From Cerasicoccus maritimus (GTDB lineage: Bacteria; Verrucomicrobiota; Verrucomicrobiia; Opitutales; Cerasicoccaceae): DNA of 64,000 nucleotides. This document shows, one piece after another, positions 27,354-36,391 of the stretch. The notes under the pieces were generated by a model that was given only the letters and a program-made list of their open reading frames with translations, was not told the origin of the DNA and made no database searches. The stretch spans positions 43,262-107,261 of the forward strand of contig JAVDPD010000022.1 in NCBI GenBank assembly GCA_031296935.1. The letters are read 5' to 3'. Position numbers and translations under genes: made by a program. How positions within the stretch are numbered: the stretch's first letter is position 1; each line of letters begins with the position of its first letter.

Positions 27354-27395
27354 ATTTGCGCAATGCGCAAATCTGCGGGTGCAGCGGCACGCTGC
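27354..27395. repeat. Two adjacent perfect hairpins at the 3' end of aroA
   Basis: ATTTGCGC/GCGCAAAT (loop AAT, 27354-27372) and GCAGCG/CGCTGC (loop GCA, 27381-27395), the second ending directly at the aroA stop codon. No T-run, so a processing or REP-like role is as likely as termination. Confidence 0.6.
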
Positions 27396-28742
27396 CTATG
27401 GATGCAACCGCAGGTTACTCAGGACTTCGAAGAAGTTGGGGAAGGTCTTGGCGCAGCAGCCGGGATCGTTGATCGTGATCCAGGCGCGTCCGTCACCATG
27501 CAGGTCGTGGCTACCGAGGATGCCAAAGCTCATCGCGACGCGGTGGTCTTCGTAAGTATCGATGGCCAGCGGGGCATCGGCCGTCTTCGCGATCATCGCG
27601 GCCTTGTCTGGATAGACGGTCATGCTGTCATCGGTTTCCTCGACGCGTTGACCCAGCTTGCGGAGCTCGGTTGCCATCGCGTTGATGCGGTCCGTTTCCT
27701 GATGACGCGTGTGCGCAATGCCGGAAATCGTCGTTGGCCCGTCGAGCAGCGGTGTAATGGCTGCGAGCGTGAGGAAGGTGTCCGAAATCGGGTTGAAATT
27801 GATGTCCACGCCGGGCGTCTTGCGTTCGCGGAATTCGGCCACGAGGTCGTTTTCATCGACATTGAAAAACGCGCCAAGCGGTTGGATGGCTTCCACGAAC
27901 TTGATGTCGCCCTGCAGACCAATGCCGTAGCAGCGCTCCAGGTTGAGCGAGCCGCCGACCACCCAGGGTAGGATGGCGTAGTAGCTGGCCGCCGTGGCGT
28001 CGGGCTCGACGACGTAGGCCGGGCGCGGGTAGTAGTAAGCGCCGCCGCCGTTGAAGGTGAACGGGCCGGTATCGGACTCGCCCTGTGGCTCCACGCCGAA
28101 TTGCTCGATCATGGCGAGCGTCATCCCAATGAAGGGATGGGAAACGGTTTCGCCAGCGAGGGTAATGGTCAGCGGGCCATCGGCAAAAGGCGCGATCATG
28201 AGGAGCGCGGAAAGGATTTGGCTGCTGGCCGAGGCGTCGACACTCAGCTCACCGCCGGGCATGCCCTTGGTTTTGAGCGTGAAGGGGAAGTAGCCTTCCT
28301 CGCCGTGATACTCGACCTCGGCTGCCCCGTGGGCCACGAGGGCGTCGAGCAGGCCGCGCATCGGGCGCTTGCGCATCGGGGCCGAGCCATCGAGCTTGAA
28401 AACGCCGTCTTTGCGCAGGCAGAGCATCGCCGTGAGAAAGCGCGCGGCAGTGCCGGCATTGCCCACGTAGATCTCGGCTTCCGCATTAGGGATCTGGCCG
28501 CCGCAGCCGTTGACGAAGATTTCCTTGCCCGCCTCGTCTTCGCTGACGGTGATGCCGAGCGCGCGCAGGGCGTTGGCCATGATGCGGGTGTCGTCGCTGA
28601 ACAGCGCAGCCTCGAGCGTGAGGGATTCCTTGGAGAGCGCGGCCAGAATGAGGGCGCGGTTCGTAATGCTCTTGGAGCCGGGCAGTGTGACGCGACCACG
28701 CACGGGGCGCGTAAATGGCTGGATGGTCAGAGGGTCTGTCAT
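27396..28742 (-). CDS. aroA: 3-phosphoshikimate 1-carboxyvinyltransferase (EPSP synthase)
   Basis: Joins phosphoenolpyruvate to shikimate-3-phosphate, step six of aromatic amino acid synthesis. From the ATG at 28742 the protein has 448 residues, normal length. Motifs: LPGSKSITNRALILAAL near 20-36 (shikimate-phosphate site), YVGNAGTAARFLTAM near 88-102 and GSAPMRKRPM near 115-124 (PEP-binding loop, here with Ala-Pro-Met-Arg-Lys-Arg-Pro). DTYEDHRVAMSF near 402 is the C-terminal catalytic block. The frame extends seven codons upstream to 28763. No other aro gene is adjacent. Confidence 0.95.
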   Translation of the reverse strand: MTDPLTIQPFTRPVRGRVTLPGSKSITNRALILAALSKESLTLEAALFSDDTRIMANALRALGITVSEDEAGKEIFVNGCGGQIPNAEAEIYVGNAGTAARFLTAMLCLRKDGVFKLDGSAPMRKRPMRGLLDALVAHGAAEVEYHGEEGYFPFTLKTKGMPGGELSVDASASSQILSALLMIAPFADGPLTITLAGETVSHPFIGMTLAMIEQFGVEPQGESDTGPFTFNGGGAYYYPRPAYVVEPDATAASYYAILPWVVGGSLNLERCYGIGLQGDIKFVEAIQPLGAFFNVDENDLVAEFRERKTPGVDINFNPISDTFLTLAAITPLLDGPTTISGIAHTRHQETDRINAMATELRKLGQRVEETDDSMTVYPDKAAMIAKTADAPLAIDTYEDHRVAMSFGILGSHDLHGDGRAWITINDPGCCAKTFPNFFEVLSNLRLHP

Positions 28743-29073
28743 GATGCGAAACCCAGCAGTCAAGCGATCCAGCGGCGGGCTTCAAGCACGAATGAGCAGG
28801 TCACATGATCGAATAAATGATTGCACTACAAGGCACGGTTGTTTCGCCGATATTTTTACGCCACCCCAATGAAGTATGCGAGAGCATGGAGATGCTGATG
28901 TAGAGGATGGCGATCCCGAGCAGCGCATGTTGGATGCCACGATTGTGCGTATCCATCAGCATGGCAGAGAACCAAGGGGAGGCCAAGAGGCTCAAGGTAA
29001 GGGTGCATCACGCTGAATACGCCGCATGACGTCACCCTTCTTCCTTTTACTACGCTCGCCTAAGCGGCGGCCC
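28743..29073. other. Intergenic region of about 330 bases
   Basis: Between the aroA start and the argS stop, both minus strand. A minus-strand frame at 28801-28995 (TTG start, 64 codons) encodes one hydrophobic helix (GIQHALLGIAILYISISML) and could be a small membrane protein or the tail of a lost one; support is weak. Nothing else is visible; the aroA promoter should lie near 28750-28850. Confidence 0.4.
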
Positions 29074-30906
29074 CTACATTTTTTCCAGCGTCTGAATGCC
29101 CAGCAGGTGCATGCCGGTTTCGAGGACGGCCAGCGTGCGGGCGCAGAGCATGATGCGGCGGGCCTTGATATCGGCTTCGTCGACCATCACGTGGTTCGCG
29201 CTGTAAAAGCTCGAGAACTCGCCTGCCAGTTCGAAGAGGTACGTGCAAATCTGGTGCGGACGCAGGTCGCTAATCGCCATTTCAAGCGCCACCGGGAAAT
29301 TGAGCAGCTTGCGGGCAAGCGATAACTCCTCCGGCGTTTCAAGCGCCGATGCACCGTCTTCGCCTTCGCCGGGCTTGAGGCCCATTTTGCGGAAAATGCC
29401 ATGAATGCGCGCGCCCTGCATTTGCAGGTAAGGCGCGGTGTTGCCTTCGAAGGCGAGAAGCTTGTCCCACGAGAACACGTAGTCCTGCGTGCGGTTCGAA
29501 GACAAGTCGGCATAGCGCACTGCGCCCACGCCAACGGCTTCCGCGATGGCGGCCTTTTCGTCGTCCGTGAGGTCCGGCGACTTCATCTTTTCCTCGGCGG
29601 TAGCGGACGCGCGCTTCACGGCTTCGTCGAGGAGAGCGTTCAGGCGGATCGGTTCGCCGCTGCGGGTCTTGATCGCCTTGCCGTCCTCGCCGAGAATCGT
29701 GCCAAACCACACGTGCTCCAACTGAGGCTTCGCGTAGCCCTTGCACGCAAACCACTTGTTCACGGTCAGGAAAAGCTGCTCGAAATGGTCCTGCTGGCGG
29801 CCGTCGGTGACGTAGATTACTTCGTCGGCCTTCAGTTCTTCCACGCGGTACAGCACCGTCGCGAGGTCGGTCGAGGCGTAGTTGCTCGCGCCGTCCTGCT
29901 TGCGAATGTTGAACGGGTAGGGACGCTCGTTGTCGCGCGCAAATTTCTTCACCTCGTCATGCCAGACGACCAGCGCGCCGTCGCTTTCTTCGGCGATGTT
30001 GCACTCGGTCAGCTCGGTGTAAATGCGGTCGACCTTGTCGCGGTAAAACGACTCGCCGAGCGTGATGTCGGGCTTCACGCCGAGGCGGTCGTAATTGCGC
30101 TCAAAGGCGCTGTTCGACACGGCCACAATCTGCTCCCAGATCGCAGTGTTTTCGGCGTCGCCGGATTGCAGCAAGACCAGCTCGTTGCGGGAAATGTCGC
30201 GGATCGCCGGGTCTTCCTTTTCGAGTGAGGTGCCCAGCTTGTAAAGGCGCTCAATCTCGGGCAACGCATCCGCGCCGAGCGTGCTCAGGTCAACGCCTTC
30301 GCGTTTAATAGCCATGATCAGCGTGCCGAAGTTCGTACCCCAGTCGCCAATGTGATTGTCGCGGGTCACGTCGGCACCGCAAAACTCGAGGATGCGCGCC
30401 ACGGCTTCGCCAATCACCATCGGACGCAGGTGGCCGATGTGCATTTGCTTGGCGGTATTCGGGCTCGGGTAGTCGATGATGATCTTGCGGCCGGCAAAAC
30501 GGCTCGCCGCGCCCGCCTTAAACGACGATTCGTCGCGGAATTCCTTCAGCCACGCTTGCAGCACGTTCGGGGCAACGCGGAAGTTGATGAAGCCCGGGCC
30601 GGCAATTTCGAGGGCGTAATCCGCGCCTTCAGGAATGGCCGGCTCTTCGCCTTTTTTCGGCTGAATCAAGGTGCCATTAAAGCCGTCCAGCGCGAGCAGG
30701 GCGTTCACGAGATCCGTGGCGAGCTGGCGCGGATTGGCCTTGGCTTTCTTGGCGTAGGGCAGGACGCCGTTGGCCTGATAGTCGCCAAATCGGGGGTCGG
30801 CGGGGCGGACTCCGGGATCGAAGTCATCGCCAAAGGCGTCGAGCCCCTGGGCAGCTTGGCGCAAAAGCGCATCGAGTTGGCGTCCTAGATCAAACAATAA
30901 TGCCAT
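29074..30906 (-). CDS. argS: Arginyl-tRNA synthetase
   Basis: Charges tRNA-Arg with arginine. 610 residues, class I. Order of domains: N-terminal Add-1 domain with tRNA D-loop contacts (1-110), catalytic Rossmann fold with the SPNTAKQMHIGHLRP signature containing HIGH near 150-165, the Add and insert region, the KMSKS-equivalent loop EDGKAIKTRSGEP near 400, and the alpha-helical anticodon-binding domain at the C-terminus (about 480-610). Single gene; the frame begins with an ATG at 30906. Confidence 0.95.
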   Translation of the reverse strand: MALLFDLGRQLDALLRQAAQGLDAFGDDFDPGVRPADPRFGDYQANGVLPYAKKAKANPRQLATDLVNALLALDGFNGTLIQPKKGEEPAIPEGADYALEIAGPGFINFRVAPNVLQAWLKEFRDESSFKAGAASRFAGRKIIIDYPSPNTAKQMHIGHLRPMVIGEAVARILEFCGADVTRDNHIGDWGTNFGTLIMAIKREGVDLSTLGADALPEIERLYKLGTSLEKEDPAIRDISRNELVLLQSGDAENTAIWEQIVAVSNSAFERNYDRLGVKPDITLGESFYRDKVDRIYTELTECNIAEESDGALVVWHDEVKKFARDNERPYPFNIRKQDGASNYASTDLATVLYRVEELKADEVIYVTDGRQQDHFEQLFLTVNKWFACKGYAKPQLEHVWFGTILGEDGKAIKTRSGEPIRLNALLDEAVKRASATAEEKMKSPDLTDDEKAAIAEAVGVGAVRYADLSSNRTQDYVFSWDKLLAFEGNTAPYLQMQGARIHGIFRKMGLKPGEGEDGASALETPEELSLARKLLNFPVALEMAISDLRPHQICTYLFELAGEFSSFYSANHVMVDEADIKARRIMLCARTLAVLETGMHLLGIQTLEKM

Positions 30907-30964
30907 CCGACCAAGACTAGCGATTGCGGCGTAAGGTCAAGCTTTTGGCGGAAACTGTTGGCCA

Positions 30965-31020
30965 CGAAAAGGCGCAAAACCCACAAAACGCGTTGAGCAC
31001 TTTGCGTTTTTTGCGCCTTA
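30965..31020 (-). terminator. Hairpin downstream of the old-yellow-enzyme gene
   Basis: AAGGCGCAAAA (30969-30979) pairs with TTTTTTGCGCCTT (31007-31019). On the minus strand the stem is followed by TTTTCGTGG. Position 16 bases past the stop at 31037 suits a terminator; the word style (GGCGCAAAA, CACAAAA) also resembles dispersed repeats. Confidence 0.6.
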
Positions 31021-31036
31021 ATACGGCTAAACTCGT

Positions 31037-32110
31037 CTAATCGGAAAACGGATAGTCCGTGTAGCCCTCGGGGCCACTGCCGTAGAAGGTGTCCGGGTGG
31101 GGCTCATTGAGTGGCAAGCCTTCGGCAAAGCGTCGCACGAGGTCCGGAGTTGCAATGAAATCCTTGCCCCAGGCAGCCGCATCAGCGTCGCCGCTATTGA
31201 TGAGCGAGTCAGCCGTAGCTTGGTCGAGCTGCTGGTTCGCCACGAGCACTCCACCAAATTTCTCCTTGAGCATCGGGAAGAGGCGTGGCTCTTCTTGCGA
31301 TTCGCGGGTGAAAATAAACGCGATGCCGCGCTCCTTCATGGCTTCGGCCACGTAGCCAAAGGTCGCCGCGAGGTCGCTGTCGCCCATATCATGAGTGTCG
31401 GCCTTCGGCGCCAGGTGCAGGCCCACGCGATCGGGACCCCAGACGGAGATCGCGGCGTCGACGGCTTCGAGCATCAAACGGGCGCGGTTTTCAATTGGGC
31501 CGCCGTACTCGTCGGTGCGCTTGTTGGTGGAATCCTGTAGAAATTGGTCGAGCAAATAGCCGTTGGCACCATGTAACTCCACTCCGTCAAACCCGGCGCG
31601 CTTAGCGTTTTCCGCGCCCTTGCGATAGGCTTCGACGATGGCTTTGATTTCGTCGAGCTCCAGCGCGCGCGGCGTTTCAAAATCTTTCATCGGGCGGACG
31701 AGACTCACGTGGCCCGCGGGCTTAACCGCGCTCGGAGCGACGGGCAGCTTGCCGTCCAGATAAATCGGGTCCGAAATGCGGCCCACATGCCAAAGCTGCA
31801 GCACGATGCGCCCGCCCTTGGCGTGTACGGCGTCCGTCACTAGCTTCCATCCTTCGACTTGCTCATCGCTCCAGATACCGGGCGTATCCGGGTAGCCGAC
31901 GCCCATCGGATCAACCGAAGTGGCTTCCGTAATAATTAGCCCGGCGCTCGCGCGCTGCGCATAATATTCGGCCATCATGGCGTTGGGCACGCGGCCTTCA
32001 CTGGCGCGGCAGCGGGTGAGGGGAGCCATGATCATGCGATTGGGAAGCTCCCAAGCGCCGACCTTGAGTGGTGAGTGTAAAACGGATTTTTCAGTGATTG
32101 AGTTGCTCAT
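31037..32110 (-). CDS. NADH:flavin oxidoreductase, old yellow enzyme family (NemA-like)
   Basis: FMN enzyme that reduces activated C=C bonds or nitro groups of electrophiles using NAD(P)H. From the ATG at 32110 it has 357 residues. Motifs: NRMIMAPLTRCRA near 24-36 (FMN contact), VLQLWHVGRIS near 100, GFDGVELHGANGYLLDQFL near 180-198 with the substrate-binding His-Ala-Asn, and RTDEYGGPIENRARL near 205. The frame is open to 32200 but the extra residues overlap the regulatory region. Divergent from an ArsR-type gene, with two matching inverted repeats between them, suggesting induction by a reactive small molecule, as for nemRA-type pairs. Confidence 0.92.
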   Translation of the reverse strand: MSNSITEKSVLHSPLKVGAWELPNRMIMAPLTRCRASEGRVPNAMMAEYYAQRASAGLIITEATSVDPMGVGYPDTPGIWSDEQVEGWKLVTDAVHAKGGRIVLQLWHVGRISDPIYLDGKLPVAPSAVKPAGHVSLVRPMKDFETPRALELDEIKAIVEAYRKGAENAKRAGFDGVELHGANGYLLDQFLQDSTNKRTDEYGGPIENRARLMLEAVDAAISVWGPDRVGLHLAPKADTHDMGDSDLAATFGYVAEAMKERGIAFIFTRESQEEPRLFPMLKEKFGGVLVANQQLDQATADSLINSGDADAAAWGKDFIATPDLVRRFAEGLPLNEPHPDTFYGSGPEGYTDYPFSD

Positions 32111-32120
32111 TGCGGTGTGT

Positions 32121-32140
32121 TGTTCTATATTTCTCGAACA
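32121..32140. promoter_or_regulatory. Candidate ArsR-type operator 1
   Basis: TGTTCTATATTTCTCGAACA: TGTTC and GAACA arms. It shares TGTTC-N8-TCGAAC with a second site 51 bases away and lies 10 bases upstream of the oxidoreductase start. Confidence 0.6.
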
Positions 32141-32171
32141 ATAACCGACGTCATTGCATTCGTCAAATGAC

Positions 32172-32191
32172 TGTTCGCAATTTTTCGAACT
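32172..32191. promoter_or_regulatory. Candidate ArsR-type operator 2
   Basis: TGTTCGCAATTTTTCGAACT: arms GTTCG and CGAAC. It lies 19 bases upstream of the ArsR-type gene and matches operator 1 in the pattern TGTTC-N8-TCGAAC. Confidence 0.6.
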
Positions 32192-32210
32192 AATTTCCAA
32201 CTGACTGATT

Positions 32211-32507
32211 ATGAAAACCTACGCCCACCCGGAACTGAAAGAGGTCCAGCTGGCATCCGTCATGCACGCCTTGTCGGATCCGTGCCGCATCGCAATCGTC
32301 AGCGCATTGCTGGAGAAACCGAATCTAGCTTGTAACGAACTGCCAACGGAGGTCTCGAAGGCAACCTTGTCGCATCACATGGAAGTCCTACGCGGCGCTG
32401 GCCTGATTGAAACCCGCGTTGAAGGTGCCAAGTGCCTGAGCTCCGTCCGCGAAGACGAAATGGAGGCGCATTTCCCCGGCGTTCTAGCGCTAGTAGCGCG
32501 AGATTAG
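32211..32507 (+). CDS. ArsR-family winged-helix regulator
   Basis: 98 residues, a single winged HTH domain. ALSDPCRIAIVSALLE (about 20-35) starts the domain; LPTEVSKATLSHHMEVLRGAGLI (about 44-66) is the recognition region of ArsR-type repressors. One Cys near 25 and one near 41 could sense electrophiles or metals, but the classical ArsR metal motif is absent. It diverges from the old-yellow-enzyme gene and probably represses both through the two nearby inverted repeats. Confidence 0.85.
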   Translation: MKTYAHPELKEVQLASVMHALSDPCRIAIVSALLEKPNLACNELPTEVSKATLSHHMEVLRGAGLIETRVEGAKCLSSVREDEMEAHFPGVLALVARD

Positions 32508-32822
32508 CTGTTTACTGTTTTGAGTCATGCTGCACCTCACTTAATTTGAGAGCTTACATAATACTTGCTAGTGGATTTTCAGATCCTGATGCGCCAGACC
32601 GGCCGTGAGCAATGAACTCTTTTGATGAGCGGCCATGCTGCCGGTCGGCTTTTGTTTCATCTCTCGTTTTTTAGCCACATGCAATAAGTAACTTTGGCTA
32701 GAAAGTCTCAACTCTTTGGTGAGTTGGTATAGCTTCTTTGCCTGTGGTGATTTCGATTATCAGTGTTGCTACATTTCTCACAACTGACTGATCCCAGTCT
32801 TGCCTAGTGAGTAATATGTTCC
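32508..32822. other. Intergenic region of about 315 bases with a two-level hairpin
   Basis: Contains the hairpin at 32597-32655 and otherwise AT-rich sequence before the PEBP-like gene. No open frame of note. Confidence 0.6.
32597..32655 (+). terminator. Probable terminator after the ArsR-type gene
   Basis: Outer stem GACCGG/CCGGTC and inner stem GGCCG/CGGCC enclose an AT-rich loop; the sequence then runs GGCTTTTG. It lies about 90 bases past the stop at 32507. Confidence 0.5.
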
Positions 32823-33350
32823 ATGATGTGCATTATGGGGAATTGGGGTAAACGTGCCTTTGTGTACGGGGCTTGGCTGCTGCTTTGGGGGAAAGTCATG
32901 GCTCTGGATGTGCTATCACCGGCTTTCGTGGATGGCGGGAGTTTGCCTGAGCTCTATTATGCACAAGATTCAGAATTCTCTCCCCCATTGGAGTGGTCAT
33001 GCGATTCGAGCAAAGTTGCTTCTTATGTTTTAGTAGTCGATGAACCGAATGAGCATGGAATGCCCATTGTGCATTGGGTCGTTTACAATATCCCTCGAAA
33101 TTGGAGACAGATTCCGGAAAACTACTTATCGACTCTTTGCGATGCCCGGGGGCAACCTGAAATAGGGCTCAATGATTGGGCGCGAGTTGAATGGGTTGGT
33201 CAAACAGAGGGTAGGGCGATGCTGCGATTCCGCCTTTATGCAATTAGTCGTAAGCTGAGCTTTTCCTCCATGCCAAATGCGTATGATGTGCTTTCAGCGG
33301 CCCAGCGTTATATCTTGGATGACGCAAAAATTTCCGCTTATACGCACTAG
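32823..33350 (+). CDS. YbhB/YbcL-type phosphatidylethanolamine-binding-like protein
   Basis: 175 residues, with a hydrophobic N-terminus (about 8-26, RAFVYGAWLLLWGKVMA) that looks like a signal peptide, so the mature protein is probably periplasmic. PEBP-family blocks: FSPPLEWS near 56, YVLVVDEPNEHGMPIVHWVVYNIP at 71-94 (ligand-pocket Asp and His), and RFRLYAIS near 140. The small-molecule ligand is unknown in bacteria. An ATG four codons downstream (32835) may be the real start. The composition is more AT-rich than neighbouring housekeeping genes. Confidence 0.82.
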   Translation: MMCIMGNWGKRAFVYGAWLLLWGKVMALDVLSPAFVDGGSLPELYYAQDSEFSPPLEWSCDSSKVASYVLVVDEPNEHGMPIVHWVVYNIPRNWRQIPENYLSTLCDARGQPEIGLNDWARVEWVGQTEGRAMLRFRLYAISRKLSFSSMPNAYDVLSAAQRYILDDAKISAYTH

Positions 33351-33494
33351 TTGCTCAAGGGTAACGGCGTTCGTTTTCGCTTTCATCGGGTGGAGTCTAC
33401 TGTCTGAAGCTACCTTCAGGGAGCTGTTGTCGAAATCAATAGCTGAACTCTGAGCCTTCGAGGCTTGATCCAGTGCAGGGAACCCACACTTTAG

Positions 33495-34328
33495 TTGGAA
33501 GTGAAATCCTGTGGGAAATTTCTGCTCAATACGGTGTCGCGCTGGATGAATGCGGATGGCTTTGGTTTGTCCGCATCGATGTCTTTTTATATGCTGTTTT
33601 CTTCAGCGCCACTGATTGTATTTGCGCTCATGATCGCAGGTAAGATTCTCGGTGAGTCCGGAGCTCGGGATGCAGCGGTGGATTGGTTGCAAAATTTCAT
33701 GTCCCAGACAGAGGCGGCATCATTAATAAAGCTGTTGCAGCCGGACGCCTTTGAGAAGCAAGGCTGGCTCCTTGCTGTGGTGTCGGCGGTTACGCTATTT
33801 TGGGCAGCGACCTTGATATTTGTCCGTTTGAGGATTAGTGTTAACCGGCTACTGCAAATCACAAGCATCGACATGCGACAAGCCGTGAAGCGTAGTTTGC
33901 TTGGCAGACTTAATGCCTTTGTCTTCACCCTTGCCGCTGGGCTGGTTTTGGTTGCAGGTATACTCACCACCGCGATGGCGCCGAAGGTGATTTCTCTGTT
34001 TTTACCACATAATGCGAATTGGGCAAGCTACGTCATTAGCGGCATCAATGCATTGTTGGTCTTTCTTGCGATTGGGGCAATTATGCGATTGTTGCCAGTG
34101 CATGCGCCAAGATGGAAGGCTATACTGATCGGTAGTGTGTTTGTGCTGGTAGCATTCGAAATCGGACGCTTATTGGTTAATGTTTATCTGGAGCAAAGTG
34201 AGATTGCCTCTGCATATGGCGCGGCGAATACGCTGGTGATTTTCCTGCTCTGGATTTATTACTCTACGCAAATGTTGCTCTTCGGTGTCAGTATAGCGGG
34301 CGAGGTTGATGCTCAGTTATCCAAGTAG
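33495..34328 (+). CDS. YihY/BrkB-family inner membrane protein
   Basis: 277 residues with about six membrane helices (roughly 30-50, 90-112, 135-157, 175-198, 210-230, 240-262). The family pattern is clear: SASMSFYMLFSSAPLIVF near 27-44, then long amphipathic helices, ending AYGAANTLVIFLLWIYYSTQMLLFGVS. Function of the family is not established, despite old names (virulence factor BrkB, ribonuclease BN). Start is uncertain: TTG at 33495 or GTG at 33501. Confidence 0.87.
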   Translation: MEVKSCGKFLLNTVSRWMNADGFGLSASMSFYMLFSSAPLIVFALMIAGKILGESGARDAAVDWLQNFMSQTEAASLIKLLQPDAFEKQGWLLAVVSAVTLFWAATLIFVRLRISVNRLLQITSIDMRQAVKRSLLGRLNAFVFTLAAGLVLVAGILTTAMAPKVISLFLPHNANWASYVISGINALLVFLAIGAIMRLLPVHAPRWKAILIGSVFVLVAFEIGRLLVNVYLEQSEIASAYGAANTLVIFLLWIYYSTQMLLFGVSIAGEVDAQLSK

Positions 34329-34399
34329 TTTGATGGAATATCTTGCTAATTGCTGAGCAATGCGCTTGTTTGTCGCGTTTTGCCGGATTCACGGCTCAG

Positions 34400-35503
34400 A
34401 TGATTATGGAAGGTATTCCCGACATTGAACCATTTCGCAAGCGCCGCGCCGAACTCGATGAGTTAATGGCGGAGCCTGACTTTTTTACAGACCAACGGCG
34501 GGCGACAGAAATAACCCGCGAGCACACTCATATTGGCAACTTGATTCATCTGTATGATCGCCTGGATAAGCTTGAGCGTGAGTTGGAGGAAAATCAGGCG
34601 ATGATGAATGATGCATCGCTAGATGAAGAACTTCGTGAAATGGCTCGTGAGGAAGTAGCTGAAGCCGAGAAGAACCACGAAATCTACCGTAACGAGTTGC
34701 TCTTGGCGATGATTCCGCCGGACCCGACGGATTCCCGAAATACCATTGTTGAAATACGCGGGGGGGCCGGTGGCAATGAGGCCAATATCTTTGCTGGGGA
34801 TTTATTCCGGATGTATCAGCGTTTTGCCGACCGACAGGGCTGGCGCATCGAAGCAATGGGTATGAATGAGTCTGATGCCGGAGGGTTCCGCGAAGTGGCA
34901 TTCTTGATTACTGGCGAAGACGTCTACAAGAAATTGAAATACGAAAGTGGCGTTCACCGCGTACAGCGTGTGCCGGAAACTGAGTCGCAGGGCCGTATTC
35001 ACACCTCGACCGCCACAGTGGCAGTGCTCCCTGAGGCGGAAGAGGTCGACGTGGAAATTCGTCCCGAAGATCTAGACATCACTACGTGTCGCGCCAGTGG
35101 AGCTGGTGGTCAACACGTCAACAAGACCGAGTCTGCTGTTCAACTGACCCACTTGCCGACAGGGATTATGGTCTATTGCGCGGACGAACGTTCGCAGATT
35201 AAGAACCGCGCCAAGGCCATGAAGGTGTTGCGTTCACGGCTCCTTGAGCAGAAGCAAAAGGAGGAAGCGCAGAAATACGCCGAGCACCGCCGCAGCCAGG
35301 TGGGCACGGGTGACCGCTCCGAGCGTATTCGCACCTACAACTTCCCTCAGAGCCGCCTGACCGATCACCGCATTGGCTTGACGCTGCATAGCCTCACCGC
35401 GGTTATGGATGGGGATTTAGACGAGATCATTGAAGCGCTAACCCGTGCTGATATGGCAGCACGCCTCGAAGCCCTGCTTTCCGAGCGCGAACAAACGGTT
35501 TAA
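34400..35503 (+). CDS. prfA: Peptide chain release factor 1
   Basis: Recognises UAA and UAG stop codons and triggers peptide release. About 367 residues from the ATG at 34400; a second ATG lies two codons on and the frame is open to 34343. The codon-recognition motif P-x-T is present as Pro-Glu-Thr ([14 protein letters not shown]), a variant also found in other bacteria. The catalytic GGQ is in [20 protein letters not shown]. ispE follows after three bases; the methyltransferase gene prmC often found here is absent. Confidence 0.96.
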   Translation: MIMEGIPDIEPFRKRRAELDELMAEPDFFTDQRRATEITREHTHIGNLIHLYDRLDKLERELEENQAMMNDASLDEELREMAREEVAEAEKNHEIYRNELLLAMIPPDPTDSRNTIVEIRGGAGGNEANIFAGDLFRMYQRFADRQGWRIEAMGMNESDAGGFREVAFLITGEDVYKKLKYESGVHRVQRVPETESQGRIHTSTATVAVLPEAEEVDVEIRPEDLDITTCRASGAGGQHVNKTESAVQLTHLPTGIMVYCADERSQIKNRAKAMKVLRSRLLEQKQKEEAQKYAEHRRSQVGTGDRSERIRTYNFPQSRLTDHRIGLTLHSLTAVMDGDLDEIIEALTRADMAARLEALLSEREQTV

Positions 35504-35506
35504 GCG

Positions 35507-36391
35507 ATGATCAGCATTACACTGCCTTCGCCGGCCAAAGTGAATCTGGTGCTTGCGATTACCGGGGTACGCGAGGACGGTTTCCACGACTTGGTCAGCC
35601 TGGTGTCGCCGGTTGATTTTGGTGACGAAGTAACGGTGTCGATCGAACCGTCGGAAGGGGGGGATTCACTTGCTTGCGATTATCCTGGTGTGCCAACCGA
35701 TGAGTCTAATCTTGGCCTGAAAGCAGTGGCCGCTTTTCGACAAAAATACAAGATCGCTGGCGCTGTAAAAGTTCACTTGGAAAAGCGCATACCTGCTGGC
35801 GCTGGATTGGGCGGTGGTAGCAGCAATGCATCGACTGTCTTGCTTGCCCTGAACGAGTTATGTGGTCAACCGCTCAGTGATAATGAATTATTAAAACTTT
35901 CGTCCCAGCTTGGGTCTGACTGCCCGCTCTTCCTCGCGAAAAAGCCCGTAATAATGAGGGGACGTGGTGAGCATTTGGAGTCCCTCAGCCAAGTTGCGGA
36001 ATCGACTCTGGTTGGCCAGCGCCTCCTCCTCTTCAAGCCCACTTTCGGTGTGAATACTGGGTGGGCCTATGGGCGCATGAAGGCGACCGGTGCGTGGTAT
36101 TGCCCTACGGCTCAGGCGGAGGGTATGTTGGCTGATTGGCAGGCTGGTCCAGAAACACGTAAAGTGCCACTATTCAACAATATGCAAAATGCTGCATTTG
36201 AGAAATACGTTGCTTTGCCCACTGTTCTTGGGTTGATTCGAGAGCGCCATAACTTACGTTGTTTGATGAGTGGCAGCGGCAGTTCTTGTTTTGTCTGGCT
36301 GGACGAAAATGCGGATGTGAGCGCCATCACCAAGACGGTGAGAGACTGTTTGGGAGATGACGTTTTTTGCGTCGAAACGACGCTGGCCTAG
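35507..36391 (+). CDS. ispE: 4-diphosphocytidyl-2-C-methyl-D-erythritol kinase
   Basis: GHMP kinase of the MEP isoprenoid pathway; phosphorylates the 2-OH of CDP-methylerythritol. 294 residues. Motifs: LPSPAKVNLVLAITGVREDG near 6-25 (substrate site with Lys-Val-Asn), the ATP loop IPAGAGLGGGSSNAST near 94-109, and the C-terminal LMSGSGSSCFVW near 254. Three bases separate it from prfA, so the two are co-transcribed. With ispG at 3.6 kb it shows the organism uses the MEP route. Confidence 0.94.
   Translation: MISITLPSPAKVNLVLAITGVREDGFHDLVSLVSPVDFGDEVTVSIEPSEGGDSLACDYPGVPTDESNLGLKAVAAFRQKYKIAGAVKVHLEKRIPAGAGLGGGSSNASTVLLALNELCGQPLSDNELLKLSSQLGSDCPLFLAKKPVIMRGRGEHLESLSQVAESTLVGQRLLLFKPTFGVNTGWAYGRMKATGAWYCPTAQAEGMLADWQAGPETRKVPLFNNMQNAAFEKYVALPTVLGLIRERHNLRCLMSGSGSSCFVWLDENADVSAITKTVRDCLGDDVFCVETTLA

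Larger units (their letters stand above)
26550..27395. other. Intergenic region of about 850 bases, repeats but no supported gene
   Basis: Between fabI and the end of aroA. It contains a long imperfect hairpin (26777-26860) and two tight hairpins next to aroA (27354-27372, 27381-27395). Minus-strand frames at 26873-27370 and 26880-27182 stay open for 165 and 100 codons; they overlap each other, match no family I know and lack good start signals, so they are not called as genes. Confidence 0.55.

Noticed and set aside
26873-27370. Open minus-strand frames of 165 and 100 codons between fabI and aroA
   Set aside because: They overlap each other, have Arg/Cys-rich composition unlike neighbouring proteins, match no family I recognise and lie among inverted repeats.
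28801-28995. 64-codon minus-strand frame with one hydrophobic helix
   Set aside because: TTG start, no ribosome site and no recognised family; mentioned only as part of the gap between aroA and argS.
34965-35000. Pro-Glu-Thr in place of Pro-Ala-Thr in the RF1 codon-recognition motif
   Set aside because: The middle position of the P-x-T motif varies among bacterial RF1 proteins, so this is not evidence of altered stop-codon use.
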